In this document: in pieces, positions 53,024 through 62,465 of the stretch
Numbering within the stretch: position 1 is the first letter of the stretch
How the letters are laid out: each line of letters begins with the position of its first letter
NCBI GenBank assembly: GCA_009760885.1
Contig: CM019702.1
Span: 46,137,550-46,201,549 of the forward strand
DNA from: Achatina immaculata
Taxonomy: Eukaryota > Mollusca > Gastropoda > Stylommatophora > Achatinidae
DNA: 64,000 nucleotides
Direction of reading: 5' to 3'
Translations under genes and position numbers: made by a program
Notes under the pieces: model-generated
The model's database searches: none
What the model was told of the DNA's origin: nothing
What the model saw: the letters and a program-made list of their open reading frames with translations, nothing else

Positions 53024-53160
53024 GTGTATGTGTATGTATGTTCCAGCATAACTCTGGAACGCCAGGAACAATTTCAGCCAGACTTGGTATAAATATGACT
53101 TACAGTCTGGAGAAAAGTACTGTGGGGTAACACATCCCTAGCTTCCCTGGGGGGGGGGTG

Positions 53161-53630
53161 TCGCTTGTGGGTGGAATGGGATGGGGGTGACATAAAAACA
53201 TAATCGAAAACGACTGATATTAGTATCGAATCCATGGTTTTCGGGGTTGCTGAGATGAATAGTGACATTCTCAATGCCGTTTAAGTCAAAGTTCAGCCTC
53301 CATCGGCATGGAGTGCCCCGTGGGTGGCGGTGGGATGGGGGTGACATGTAAAAATAATCGAAAAAGACCGATATTAGTGTTGGGTCCATAGTTTTCTGGG
53401 TCGCTGAGATGAGTAGTGACGCCACTGATGCCGTTTACGTACAAGTTCAGTGCCCTTCGGCATGGGGGGGGGGGTGAGAGAGGGGTTGGCGTGGGATGGG
53501 CGTGACAAGTAAAATTAATCGGAAATGATCGATATTAGTGTCGAGTCCATAGTTTTCGGGGTCGCTGAGATGAGTAGTGAAACTCCCCATACCGTTTATG
53601 TTCAATTTCAGCCCTCATCCGCATGGGGGG
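53161..53630 (+). repeat. ~155-bp tandem repeat, three units, inside Helitron 2
   Basis: Each unit has GGGTGACAT.TAAAA.TAATCG, GATATTAGTGTCGAGTCCAT, GGTCGCTGAGATGAGTAGTG and GCATGGGG followed by a G run. Units begin near 53161, 53315 and 53470. Confidence 0.85.
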
Positions 53631-53639
53631 GGGGGGGCG

Positions 53640-53911
53640 GGCGGTGAGAGGGGGTGAAAATTATGGTGGGATCTCCAAATTTACTACGGAACCTCGACCA
53701 GCCAAAATTTTGCAACGGAACAAGGCTGTGTGTAAAGAGGATGCTGGGCAATGTAGTTGAAGCTGCTATCTTAACAGAACAGGGAGAGAGTGAAACAGTT
53801 TTTATCCCACGGATACTGCTCATTCCGACGGATCTCCCTTTTAACTTTAAGAGATTGCAATATCCAGTGAGACTTGCGTTCTCTATCACGATCAACAGGT
53901 CACAGGGGTAG
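53640..53911 (+). pseudogene. Helitron helicase (RepHel) C-terminal fragment
   Basis: The Rep-helicase would unwind and nick DNA during rolling-circle transposition. LLRNLDQPKFCNGTRLCVKR, then MLGNVVEAAILTEQGESETV, FIPRILLIPTDLPFNFKRLQ and YPVRLAFSITINRSQG are the PIF1-like helicase region ending at the T-I-N-K/R-S-Q-G motif. The frame is open for 85 codons and then stops at TAG because the next segment is inverted. The nuclease domain and earlier helicase motifs are deleted. Confidence 0.8.
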
Positions 53912-53913
53912 TC

Positions 53914-54092
53914 TACACATTGTAAAGTACTTTACAAATTCACTATAATATTAATTTAACTCAAAACTTGATTATGCACAACATTTTTACTTTCACCCCC
54001 AGGAGCAAGAATAAATAATTTCTTCGGTGAACCTCCACCCTCTCCCCTCACCCTCTTGAGCAAGCAACATAATGTTGTCCTTGGGAGAAACA
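53914..54092 (-). pseudogene. Inverted terminal segment of the Helitron helicase
   Basis: Reading the minus strand gives GTTTCTCCCAAGGACAACAT, then GTTGCTTGCTCAAGAGGG, TTATTTATTCTTGCTCCTGG and AATCAAGTTTTGAGTTAAAT. This matches 52730-52850 of Helitron 1 on the plus strand. It encodes the SQGQHYVACSR and NQVLS-like end, expected immediately after the TINRSQG motif but on the opposite strand. This is a local inversion of about 180 bases. Confidence 0.75.
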
Positions 54093-54289
54093 TGGCGATC
54101 TCAAATCCACTCTGCGGTATGAATAATTAATAAATTCCAGAGCAACGCCGGGTAATCAGCTAGTGTTTCTATAAAGGTAAAGAAAAAATAACACAGATTA
54201 TGTAGACTAATGTCAATAATGAACCTTCGTCTCAACGTTGATGAATGGGATAGTTGCAAGGCCTTTAGAGTCGATTCTAGAAACCAGTG

Positions 54290-54484
54290 GTTTCCAACCT
54301 GTGATCTGAGGCGCATTATCACGTGGCCCGCGTGTGTGTTATCACTTTGGAATTAAGTGTCATCTGTTAAATAAAAGCAATAATGAGTTAATGCCTCTGC
54401 GGTAATGCTTGTAAGCTTGTGGCCCGCAGCTTACATGTTTTTGGAAATGTGGCCCTTAGATATAAAAATGTTGGGAACCACTGC
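54290..54484. mobile_element. hAT-like MITE
   Basis: CAGTGGTTTCCAACCTGTG on the left and TGTTGGGAACCACTG on the right are inverted. Flanking 8-mers CTAGAAAC and CTTTAAAC agree at six of eight positions, consistent with an old hAT duplication. The interior has GTGGCCCGC and GCAGC..GTGGCCC words usual in such MITEs. Confidence 0.7.
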
Positions 54485-54889
54485 TTTAAACCTTCGAGTT
54501 AGGCTAGTATTTTGCTGTTCTCCATAGTTCTAAGACAAAACCATGAAGAGCAGATCTAGATAAACTAAGCCACTAATCAATATATCTTAATATGAAGAAA
54601 TCATATAAACGAAAGCGTATATGATTATCTCATAAAGGGAGATAATGAAAAGAGGAAACTGCAGAAATCCGTGTCTGAGATGAAGCGTTTTGTTTATCAA
54701 GGTAGAGTTTACTGTTTCAGTGAAAAATAATTTTTGTGCTTTTATAAATATTGCCTCACGATCTTCAAGAGATATGTTAAAAGCCGATGCACCCCCTCCC
54801 CTATATCAAATTTCTCCTTAGCTGTTTTCATCTAGCCCCCAGAAGTCCCGTCAGGTCCAGAAGCGCCCCCTGCCCCAATAATTCCTGAA
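54485..54889. other. Unassigned sequence
   Basis: Nothing recognised. Confidence 0.3.
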
Positions 54890-55105
54890 TTTGTCCTTGG
54901 CCAGTCCCTGTCTGTCTGTCTGCCTGCCTGCCTGTTTATATGTCTGTCTGCCTGCCTGCCTGTCTGCCTGTCTATCTGCCTGCTTGTTTGCCTGTTTATC
55001 TGTCTGTCTGCTTGCCTGCTTGCTTATCTGTCTGCCTGCCTGTCTGTCTGCCTGTTTATCTGTCTGTCTGCCTGTTTATCTGTCTGTCTGCCTGCCTGCC
55101 GTTTA
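54890..55105. repeat. (CTGT/CTGC)n tetranucleotide repeat
   Basis: CTGT, CTGC and TTAT tetramers repeat in one register for about 200 bases. The cysteine-leucine frame across it is an artefact. Confidence 0.9.
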
Positions 55106-55894
55106 TTTTATATTGAGCGGAAAGTAAATCGAACTTGTATGCTCTAAGTTTCATGATTGTAAAAAAAGTGAAGACACTGACTTTTCTGACTCTCCCAGCA
55201 TCGGACCGGCTTTAAAAAAAATTCTTATGAAAACAATGAAAACTCTTGAGTCCATTCTTCGGGAACATTAATTAAGCTTGTTTCAGGATTCCATGGGCAT
55301 AAGTCATTATTTTTAAAAAATCCCAGCAAAGTTTAAAAAGCGATAATCACCGTGCTGTCTGAAATGCTGTCTAAAAATGTTGTCTGAACGACCATAGCTT
55401 ACACTGGTTTGACCTTATTTTAGATTCTGCATCAGCGCTAAGACAGAAGCTTATTGGGGCAGAATGCTCTAGACCAGAGAATTAATGAAACGCTGTTAAT
55501 GAAATCAATTTAGAAGGCTTCTCACGTCCAGCTTTGGTTGCACAGACCCGCACAGACCAGACCGAAGGCAGTCGATTCGGTAAACTGATAATCCCATTTT
55601 CCAGAAATGTTTCCCTTATCTCCATCGCTATTTTCCCACAGATTTCTGCATTTTGTTTTATTTCAGACCATTGCACTTTTAAACTGTGTAAATGCGAAAA
55701 CTTCAGCTCGTGCAAGTAAACTGAAATAGGGGACAATTGAGTTGTCTCTCTACCAAAGGCTACACTCTGTACGTACGCAATCTTCTGTGCTTCATATTTT
55801 CTCAGTTGCAGTGAACTCTTCTTTAGTCGGAGTTTCAAATAGTAGTTGGTAGTACACTGTGTCCCCTGTTTGTAGTATGGATGGACTGGATTAC
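55106..55894. other. Unassigned sequence
   Basis: A 139-codon minus-strand frame (55482-55901) is long for chance and of normal complexity (KSSLQLRKYEAQKIAYVQSV, EIKQNAEICGKIAMEIRETF), but no family is recognised. An exon or an unknown element ORF is possible. Confidence 0.3.
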
Positions 55895-56240
55895 TACACA
55901 AAAGTCAGTCAATCAGTCAGTCAATCAGTCAGTCATTTGCATGTCCTTTGGGGAACTTTGCCTCCCTAACACCTCTCTTCTAGGCCTCTCGGTTGTCAGC
56001 AAGATGCCCTACTGCAGATGCGTCCATTTGCAGATTATCAACGATGCCTTGCAGCCATCTTCGCCATGGCCTTCCTCTCTTTCTTTTTCCCATTATGCAT
56101 ACTTCCGAGACGGTCTTCTCTAAATTATCATGACGTTTAATGTGTCCAAAATATTTAAGTTTTCTCTGTTTAATTGTCTTTACTAGCCAGCCTTCTTCAG
56201 TATTAAGTTCTTGTGGTATGGATATGCAAAAATACTTGTA
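55895..56240 (-). mobile_element. Family B LINE 3' end
   Basis: It starts with a (CAGTCAGTCAAT)n tail, then TTTGCATGTCCTTTGGGGAA. The minus frame reads ISIPQELNTEEGWLVKTIKQ, RKLKYFGHIKRHDNLEKTVS and LQGIVDNLQMDASAVGHLAD. It is 5' truncated near 56230. Confidence 0.8.
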
Positions 56241-56280
56241 AAAATTAATGAGGAAACGAAGCAACAAATTAAAACTATCT

Positions 56281-56291
56281 CTCCTCTCCTC

Positions 56292-56328
<37 letters not shown>
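56281..56328. repeat. (CT)n microsatellite
   Basis: CT run of about 45 bases. Confidence 0.9.
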
Positions 56329-56331
<3 letters not shown>

Positions 56332-56526
56332 CTGATGCAGTTATTACCTAAGTTAGCGATAGTGACGCTAGCCCACCTCAGCAAAGCATAAATTATAAGT
56401 GTCTGTGCCATCTGCTGCATTCCCCCTTGGAAGTGGATGTTATCATGAAATGAATTCATATGGTGACCACAGCAAGTGCCCAGCATGCGGCAGTTAAGCT
56501 GCATTAAAATTTTCGTTTTCAAAATC

Positions 56527-56643
56527 AACTGAAAGTTCTATCGCCTTATAAGAAAGCACAACGTAACTGAAAGTTCTGTCTCCTTATAAGAAAGCACAAC
56601 GTAACTGAAAGTTCTGTCTCCTTATAAGAAAGCACAACGTGAA
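56527..56643. repeat. 38-bp tandem repeat, three units
   Basis: ACTGAAAGTTCTGTCTCCTT then ATAAGAAAGCACAACGTA, three times, the first unit with two substitutions. Confidence 0.95.
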
Positions 56644-57384
56644 ACTGTTGAGCGATTGGAGTTACCTCCATTATTCAGTTCTACTTGGAATATTTTGACA
56701 TTTTACAAATATTTTTAACCAAGAAAATCTCACATGGCACAAGAAGCTACTAGTTTTTCCTTTATTTCCTCCAGCATTTATTTATGGTGCTGTCCTTGTC
56801 CTTTTTCAACCGTCAGTGCTTCATTTCTTTTCTCCCCCTCCCTTTTCATAAATCTGCATAGAAGTTCCGAGTGAACTAAATAAAAGTTGCAAGTTTCTAT
56901 TCAACAAATTTAGACTAAATACTATTTAATGTTTATCTGAAGTAGACTGACACTAAATTTCAAGAGTTTCCTTACACTAAATTGGTCCTCTTTTGTTCTG
57001 GGCGATCCTTGCAACAGATATCCAGCTCAGTGGCTTATTGAACTGACAACTGAACAAACTGCCTGACGTGTATCTAGCCATCAGTTCTTTCTGCTCCGTG
57101 AAGTGATAAAATAGAGTATGTAAGACTGTCTTGGAAAAGTAGTGGACAAAGCTCTTTAGACGTGAGAAGAACAAAAAGTAGTAAGCACCCCAGGCTGCGA
57201 TAGGAGAACCACACGAGTGGACAACGCACTGTCAGGTCGACCACTTCTTCTTCTTCTTTGGAAATTTCCTTCCACGGAATAATGGTGTTTTTTTTTTAAA
57301 CAAAATATCTAACGAGTGATTTCTTTTTCATTTTGTTTTTCATATTTTCATTTCCAGTTGTTCTAATATGTATGTTTGTTTTCA
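56644..57384. other. Unassigned sequence
   Basis: A short (CTT)n lies at 57246-57258. No gene recognised. Confidence 0.3.
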
Positions 57385-58090
57385 AACAAAGTCTCCTCTC
57401 TGCAACGAAAGGCAAACATTGGAACATGTGCTGTCAGCATGCAGAGCATCATTAGGTCAAGGACGCTACACCTGGCGGCACAACAGAGTGCTGCAGGAAC
57501 TAGTAACCATTGTAGACAAGGCAAAAGATAAAGCAAATAACAGCAAAAGAGTTGAGGTCACACCTAAATATTCATAGGCGCTGGTACGACATCGATTATT
57601 GAAATCGGAAACATTCCCTTACCATCACTGCTAGATAGTGGAAATGACTGGGATGTGATAGCGGACCTTCCAGGAAGAAGAGAATACCCGACTGCCATCA
57701 AGAACACAGGAATGCGACCGGACATTGTAGTGTACTCCATAGGAAAAATAGGAACTAATAATGATCGATCTTACGGTTCAGTACGAAACAAGAATAGAGG
57801 AGCAACATCTGTTCAAATATGAGAAGTACAATGACCTGGTCAAGCAACTGATGCAGGGGGCAGGAATCAGGGCAAAAGTGATAACTGCAGAAGTAGGAGC
57901 GATATGATTCGTAGCAACATATGCATACGACCTATGCAAGCAACTGGGCATAAAAGGACAAGCAAAAGCAAGGGCATTGAAAAGCCTTTCAGAAACAGCA
58001 GAAAAGGCTTCATGTTGGCTGTGGAGTATGCGAAACAAGCATTGGGAATATAAATGTCGTTTGCCACAACCAATACCAGTCCTCCGTACC
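57385..58090 (+). pseudogene. C-terminus of a LINE with CCHC finger and restriction-like endonuclease
   Basis: The first frame reads SPLCNERQTLEHVLSACRAS. C-x2-C-equivalent spacing is reduced, since the first Cys of the canonical CxxC appears as Ser; LC-x6-H-x4-C is present. Next come GRYTWRHNRVLQELVTIVDK and VEVTPKYS with a stop. Shifted frames give DWDVIADLPGRREYPTAIKN, MRPDIVV, and then MIDLTVQYETRIEEQHLFKY with KVITAEVGA, a stop, and FVATYAYDLCKQLGI. The RPD...(D/E)LT arrangement after a zinc finger is the PD-(D/E)XK-type nuclease layout of REL-bearing LINEs (R2/R4/NeSL-like groups), which nick target DNA. There are two shifts and one stop. The reverse transcriptase is not in the window. 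Confidence 0.65.
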
Positions 58091-58145
58091 TAAATCGTTA
58101 AAGAAGCACTTCAAAGTGCAGTGACAACTCAATCCCGAGACGAAA

Positions 58146-58340
58146 AAAAAAACAACAACTCACAAGACCTCTGGGAGTCATGACCCAGAGGGGCCCACCC
58201 CCCCCCCCCCCCCCTTAGAGTATCAGGAGTTTTATAGGGCCGAAGCACTTGTCTGAAGGGGGGGGGGAACTTCCTCTGATGATCTGAAGAAGTTGTGTTG
58301 TTGTTCTGCTCTCTACAGTAGAGAGTTTCCTGCATACGTT
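58146..58340 (+). mobile_element. 3' UTR of the REL-nuclease LINE
   Basis: Same block as 10018-10196, following the coding remnant by about 60 bases. Contains a poly-C run (58197-58214), GGGCCGAAGCACTTGTCTGA and CTCTCTACAGTAGAGAG, a small palindrome that may form a 3' hairpin, close to the end at CCTGCATAC. Confidence 0.65.
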
Positions 58341-58980
58341 TACATCAGTGAAATACGCCATACTTTTCTGTAAATCTACATAAGTGGGTCATGTCATCAG
58401 GGTTAAAAAAATGATGTAAATAGCCATACTTACATTTAATACACCTGGCACTGCAGTTCTCGGCTGATTCGCTATGGAGTAACCGCGAGCATTGTTCTAA
58501 TTCAGATAAAGTTGCATTTAGTCATCAATGTTGTTCTTTTGTGATCCACTTAACTTTTCACCTCACCTGTTTTCTGTTGTCGGTTCTTTTCTAATCCACT
58601 TATTTTTTTTTCCACCTCACCTGTTATCTGTCCTTTTGTGATCCACTTAACTTTTCACCTCACCTGTTATGTTATTGTGTATCCAGGATGGATGGACATT
58701 TTTGTAAGTGGTGTTTTGGTTTTAGTAATTTGCTGACAGTCCGCTGCTGGACCAAGAAAAAAAAAAATAGAGATATCTAAAGGTGTTAATCGATGGACAC
58801 GTCAAAGAAAGGGGACCTAATCCTAACCAAAATGATGAACTACTTAAAACCGAAGTGGACAGCAGCAACACAGTTAGGACACCATTACTAAGTCCACGAG
58901 AAGCAAAGATGATTTGCTGCTGTCCTTTAAAACGGCACTAGACTGTTGTGTTAGTCTGTAGATCATAGTTCAAGTACTTA
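58341..58980. other. Unassigned sequence with a degenerate ~55-bp repeat
   Basis: TTTGTGATCCACTTAACTTT then TCACCTCACCTGTT recurs three times at 58537-58670 with one variant unit. Otherwise nothing. Confidence 0.4.
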
Positions 58981-59340
58981 ACTTGCCTGCACTTGCACGA
59001 ACTCCCTGTAACTGCGAGCTGGTGTTCTTTGCACCCGATGCTGTAGAGATGTTGCGGCACAGCATCGTATCTGTGTGGGAGGCGGGTTATGGCGGTTACT
59101 TTTTAAGTTCCGGAGTACAGCTAAAAAGCTGGGAGTGTGCAGTGCTTCTTTACTAGACTCCACCACCATGGGGACTATAGCGATCCCTGCCTCGTTAGCC
59201 ATGCTAGGCCTATTACTGGGGGGGGGGGTACCACGGAGAGGTGGGACAGGGTCTTGGTCAGGTATGGTTCGATAACGATGACGCTAGCATATCAGCTCTG
59301 GGTCGCTGATTGCCTCATCGGACAGGCGTCTTCAACCCCC
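58981..59340 (+). mobile_element. Dispersed SINE-like repeat S1, copy 3
   Basis: Longest S1 copy. GCACGAACTCCCTGTAACTG through CATCGGACAGGCGTCTTCAA matches copy 2, with an additional ~65 bases in the middle (59050-59145). It has a poly-G run at 59219-59228. Confidence 0.7.
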
Positions 59341-59666
59341 CCCCCCTCAAGTACGTGAATGAATAAACATAGGAGGGGGAGGTATCAGTAGTATAGATAA
59401 GTCACATTTTACACAGACAGTATTTCCACTTCCCAGCGTTGAATGATGCATATAATTTTTTCTTCTTCTCATAACGTGCGAAGCTTTTCAATCTGTTGGT
59501 CGCTGCTGTGTGAGGTCGTTCTAATCTCTGGGTTTTTTGTTTTAACAATCAGTGAATCAAGCACATGTGCTAGTGAGTAGATGTATATACGATGAATAAT
59601 TTTATTGTTTACGTGACCAAAATGTGATACCGGTATATGCGTGTGTGCAGAAGTGAAATTTTCCAA
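59341..59666. other. Unassigned sequence
   Basis: Nothing recognised. Confidence 0.3.
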
Positions 59667-59810
59667 ATTTATGAGAAGTTATTGATACATTTATGAGAAG
59701 GTATTGACGCATTTATGAGAAGTTATTGATACATTTATGAGAAGGTATAGACACATTTTATGAGAAGTTATTGATACATACGTTATTGACACATTTATGA
59801 AAATAAAAAC
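59667..59810. repeat. 22-bp minisatellite (ATTTATGAGAAGTTATTGATAC)
   Basis: About six units, alternating GTTATTGATAC and GGTATTGACGC forms, the last two decayed. Confidence 0.9.
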
Positions 59811-59879
59811 AATTAACAAGTGTTGTTTGAAAATGAACTACTGTATTGTTGAGAAGCACAATGTGCATGTTAAGAACGG

Positions 59880-60250
59880 GGTGACATTAAAAAATGTTTA
59901 TTAACATCTCGATTTAACAGATCCCCGATATAACGGATTTCCGATTTGGAGAACTGGTCAAATGAAAAAAAAAAAATCTTAAAACACCACATGACATACA
60001 TGTCATATTTCATTTTTTTTTTTTTTTAGTTTTCGTGGAGTAGGTTCACTGTGTTTCTGTGAGTAAATATTACACATTCTTTTTATTATAATTTAATAAT
60101 TTTATATTATACACTACTGCATATTGTATTAGGTTTTTTTTTTAACATCAACAACAAAAATTGTGAAAAAAATGCCCCCTCCCCCCTCCTTCCGGTTACA
60201 TTCCATCTAACGAATTAACGGACCCCCCCCCCCCCCCCAAAAAAAAAAAA
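59880..60250. other. Possible pogo/Tigger-like non-autonomous DNA element
   Basis: CTCGATTTAACAGATCCCCG then ATATAACGGATTTCCG on the left, and TAACGAATTAACGGACCC on the right, resemble the ends of pogo/Tigger-type MITEs in roughly inverted arrangement. The exact ends are obscured by poly-C and poly-A runs. Confidence 0.35.
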
Positions 60251-60776
60251 TCCTGGAATATTTTAATTATACAGGTTACTTTATAATTCTAATAGGAGCT
60301 CAACTTCTATACGTGCACGAGCACAACACGCTGTAGAATTCCCATGTAGACCAAACGAGAGAAAGAAAGGGACATATTCCGTGTTCATCAAATAAGAATA
60401 TAGCCGAGGTAGGTATTCAAACAAAGCACGTAGACGTGACGGGTAGAAAAAAATGGCGAGGGGGTGACTACGTCAGATTCCCAGCTTCGGTACTAGCAAC
60501 CGTCTAAGCCGGGAAGACAGCCTTTTGCTGCCGAGTTGTAAGTAGCTCATGTTAGGCTAGAAAGATTCAGGCGGATTCACCTAGAGCATTTATCTCCTGG
60601 ATTATCTGTTGTTCATCAGTCCATGCCCACGTCTTTTAAGAGCCTCATGTCCTCCAGTCTCTTACACAAATCATTCTTTCTCGGTGTACAAGTTTCTTTG
60701 TATGATTAAAGATCTATACCCAAAGTCATTCAGGTTTCTTTCTTTCTTTCTTTCTTTCTTTATTGTTGGTGACAGT
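60251..60776. other. Unassigned sequence with (TTTC)n
   Basis: A (TTTC)n tract lies at 60732-60762. No gene recognised. Confidence 0.3.
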
Positions 60777-60925
60777 AATGTGAGCTAGACTGAATGGTTA
60801 TCAGGACAGTCGAACCAGAAACGATCAAGACCCCGTCCCACCTCTCTTTTGATGCTCCTGGTAACAGTTTCAGCCTGATTAACGGGATAAGAGGCTCACC
60901 GTGGCCGCTGTCATGGTGGCGGATC
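60777..60925 (-). mobile_element. Dispersed SINE-like repeat S1, copy 4 (diverged)
   Basis: CGATCAAGACCCCGTCCCAC, TGGTAACAGTTTCAGCCTGA, GTGGCCGCTGTCATGGTGGC align, reverse complemented, with S1 copies 2 and 3, at perhaps 70% identity by eye. Confidence 0.5.
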
Positions 60926-61212
60926 CTAGACAAAAAGCTCGCTTTTTTATTTTCAAGGAAGTCACAGTAAACAGCTCCCAATCCTGGCACGATGTTTGTG
61001 TTCCAACATCTTCAAGGCTTCCTCTGGTAAGAACATTCTGCTGGTTGTTTCACGGAGGTAAGACAACAGAAACAATACGACAATGAAAAAACTGGGAAAC
61101 AAACGGAACAATTCTGTTTTCACTGAACAAAATCTGAATGGGCAGGACAGTAGGAGCTTTTTACTGTTTATCTCAACTTTCGCTGTGTTAGACTTACGTC
61201 CAAAGTCGGCAG
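60926..61212. other. Unassigned sequence
   Basis: Nothing recognised. Confidence 0.3.
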
Positions 61213-61460
61213 AGCACATGTAAACAGTGCACATAATTGTGGAGCATTTCAGTTGAGTACATGTAAACAGTGCACATTATTGTGGAGCATTTCAGTTGAG
61301 TACATGTAAACAGTGCACATTATTGTGGAGCATTTCAGTTGAGTACATGTAAACAGTGCACATCATTGTGGAGCATTTCAGTTGAGTACACGTAAACAGT
61401 GGACATAATTGTGGAACATTTCATTTGAGTACATGTAAACAGTGCACATAATTGTGGAGT
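61213..61460. repeat. 43-bp minisatellite, 5.7 units
   Basis: CATGTAAACAGTGCACATAA then TTGTGGAGCATTTCAGTTGA and GTA repeats from 61217 with an exact 43-base period (61217, 61260, 61303). Confidence 0.95.
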
Positions 61461-61730
61461 ATTAGTAAATTTAAACTGACAAAACTTCATTACCCAATCA
61501 CTACTGCCAAATACCGACATATCGTTCACGAACATTGGGCTACTGGGTATAGGATTACTCCGCATTCATTGAATTATTGCAGCCATTCATTCTGTAGCAC
61601 ACGCTGAAACTAACAGGTTCAAAATCGAGAAGAAAGAAGTCTTATCCTCGATCTAAGCTTCATGTTATCATTTCCATTTCCACCGAGTGTCCGTTAGTAC
61701 TCCCACCGATTAATCGCTAATCTTGCTCTC
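61461..61730. other. Unassigned sequence
   Basis: Nothing recognised. Confidence 0.3.
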
Positions 61731-62170
61731 ATCATCATCATCATCATCAGGTGCCGTGCCGACTGGCGTTGGCTATTATGCTTTCCAGAGTACACGATCC
61801 TTCATGCAGGCCATCAGCTCAGTTGCTGATCTCCTCTTACACCAGCCTGTCAAACTGTCCAGTATCATTTCTCTTGGTCTTCCTCTTGATCTTCTTCCTT
61901 CTATTTTTCCTGTTGTTATATTTTCAATGCCCCCTCTTCTCATTGCATGTCCTATGAAAGTACATTGTCTCTCTCTTATCTTTTTGACAGTGTTTTTTTA
62001 ATCTCTCCAGGTCTTCTCATACATTCTTCATTAGTTATTTTTGCTGTCCAGGGGATTCGCAAAATTCTTATAATAAACCACATTTCTGCTGCTTCCAATG
62101 ATTTTTGTGCAGACTTGCCTATTGTCAATGATTCACTTCCATATAACAAGATAGGTTCAATATGGCATTT
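61731..62170 (-). mobile_element. Family A LINE 3' end with (GAT)n tail
   Basis: Reverse-complement counterpart of 3730-4200. (ATC)n at 61731-61749 is the tail. The minus strand reads KKIRERQCTFIGHAMRRGGI, TTGKIEGRRSRGRPREMILD, GWCKRRSATELMACMKDRVL and IANASRHGT. The upstream part (IVYYKNFANPLD..) is frame-broken. Confidence 0.8.
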
Positions 62171-62299
62171 TAGGACTCATTTTCTAATCTTGCTCTGGAG
62201 TTCCAATAATGAAGAAATTTATTAGTCTTGCTGTTGTATCCCAGTGATTAAGAAGTTCATCAGTGTTGCTTTTGTATTCTAACAGTTAAAAATTTCGTC
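62171..62299. other. Unassigned sequence
   Basis: Nothing recognised. Confidence 0.3.
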
Positions 62300-62465
62300 A
62301 ATTGAGATTTGAGATCCGAAGAATTAAATAGTTCGTTAATCTTGATTTTAAAAAAAAAAATCACAATAATTAAATAGTTCGTTACTCTTGATTTGTCATC
62401 GCAATATTTAAATAGTTCGTTAATCTCGATTTGTTATCACAATAGTCAAATCGTTCGTTAAAATT
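62300..62465. repeat. Degenerate ~45-bp repeat (TTAAATAGTTCGTTAATCTT)
   Basis: About four units at irregular 37-50 base spacing, each with AAATAGTTCGTTA(A/C)TCT and GATTTGTTATCACAAT. Confidence 0.7.

Larger units (their letters stand above)
52975..54163 (+). mobile_element. Helitron 2, internally deleted and rearranged
   Basis: It begins just after Helitron 1 with an (AT)n (52975-53020) and TATGTTCCAGCATAACTCTG, then AATTTCAGCCAGACTTGGTA. Three ~155-bp repeats follow, then the helicase fragment, an inverted segment, and the end AGAGCAACGCCGGGTAATCA then GCTAG at 54163, before T. Terminal structure and orientation equal those of Helitron 1. Confidence 0.75.

Noticed and set aside
54891..55127. 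78-codon cysteine-rich frame resembling a secreted cysteine-rich peptide
   Set aside because: Made entirely of CTGT/CTGC tetramers; no signal peptide, cleavage site or conserved cysteine spacing beyond the repeat period.
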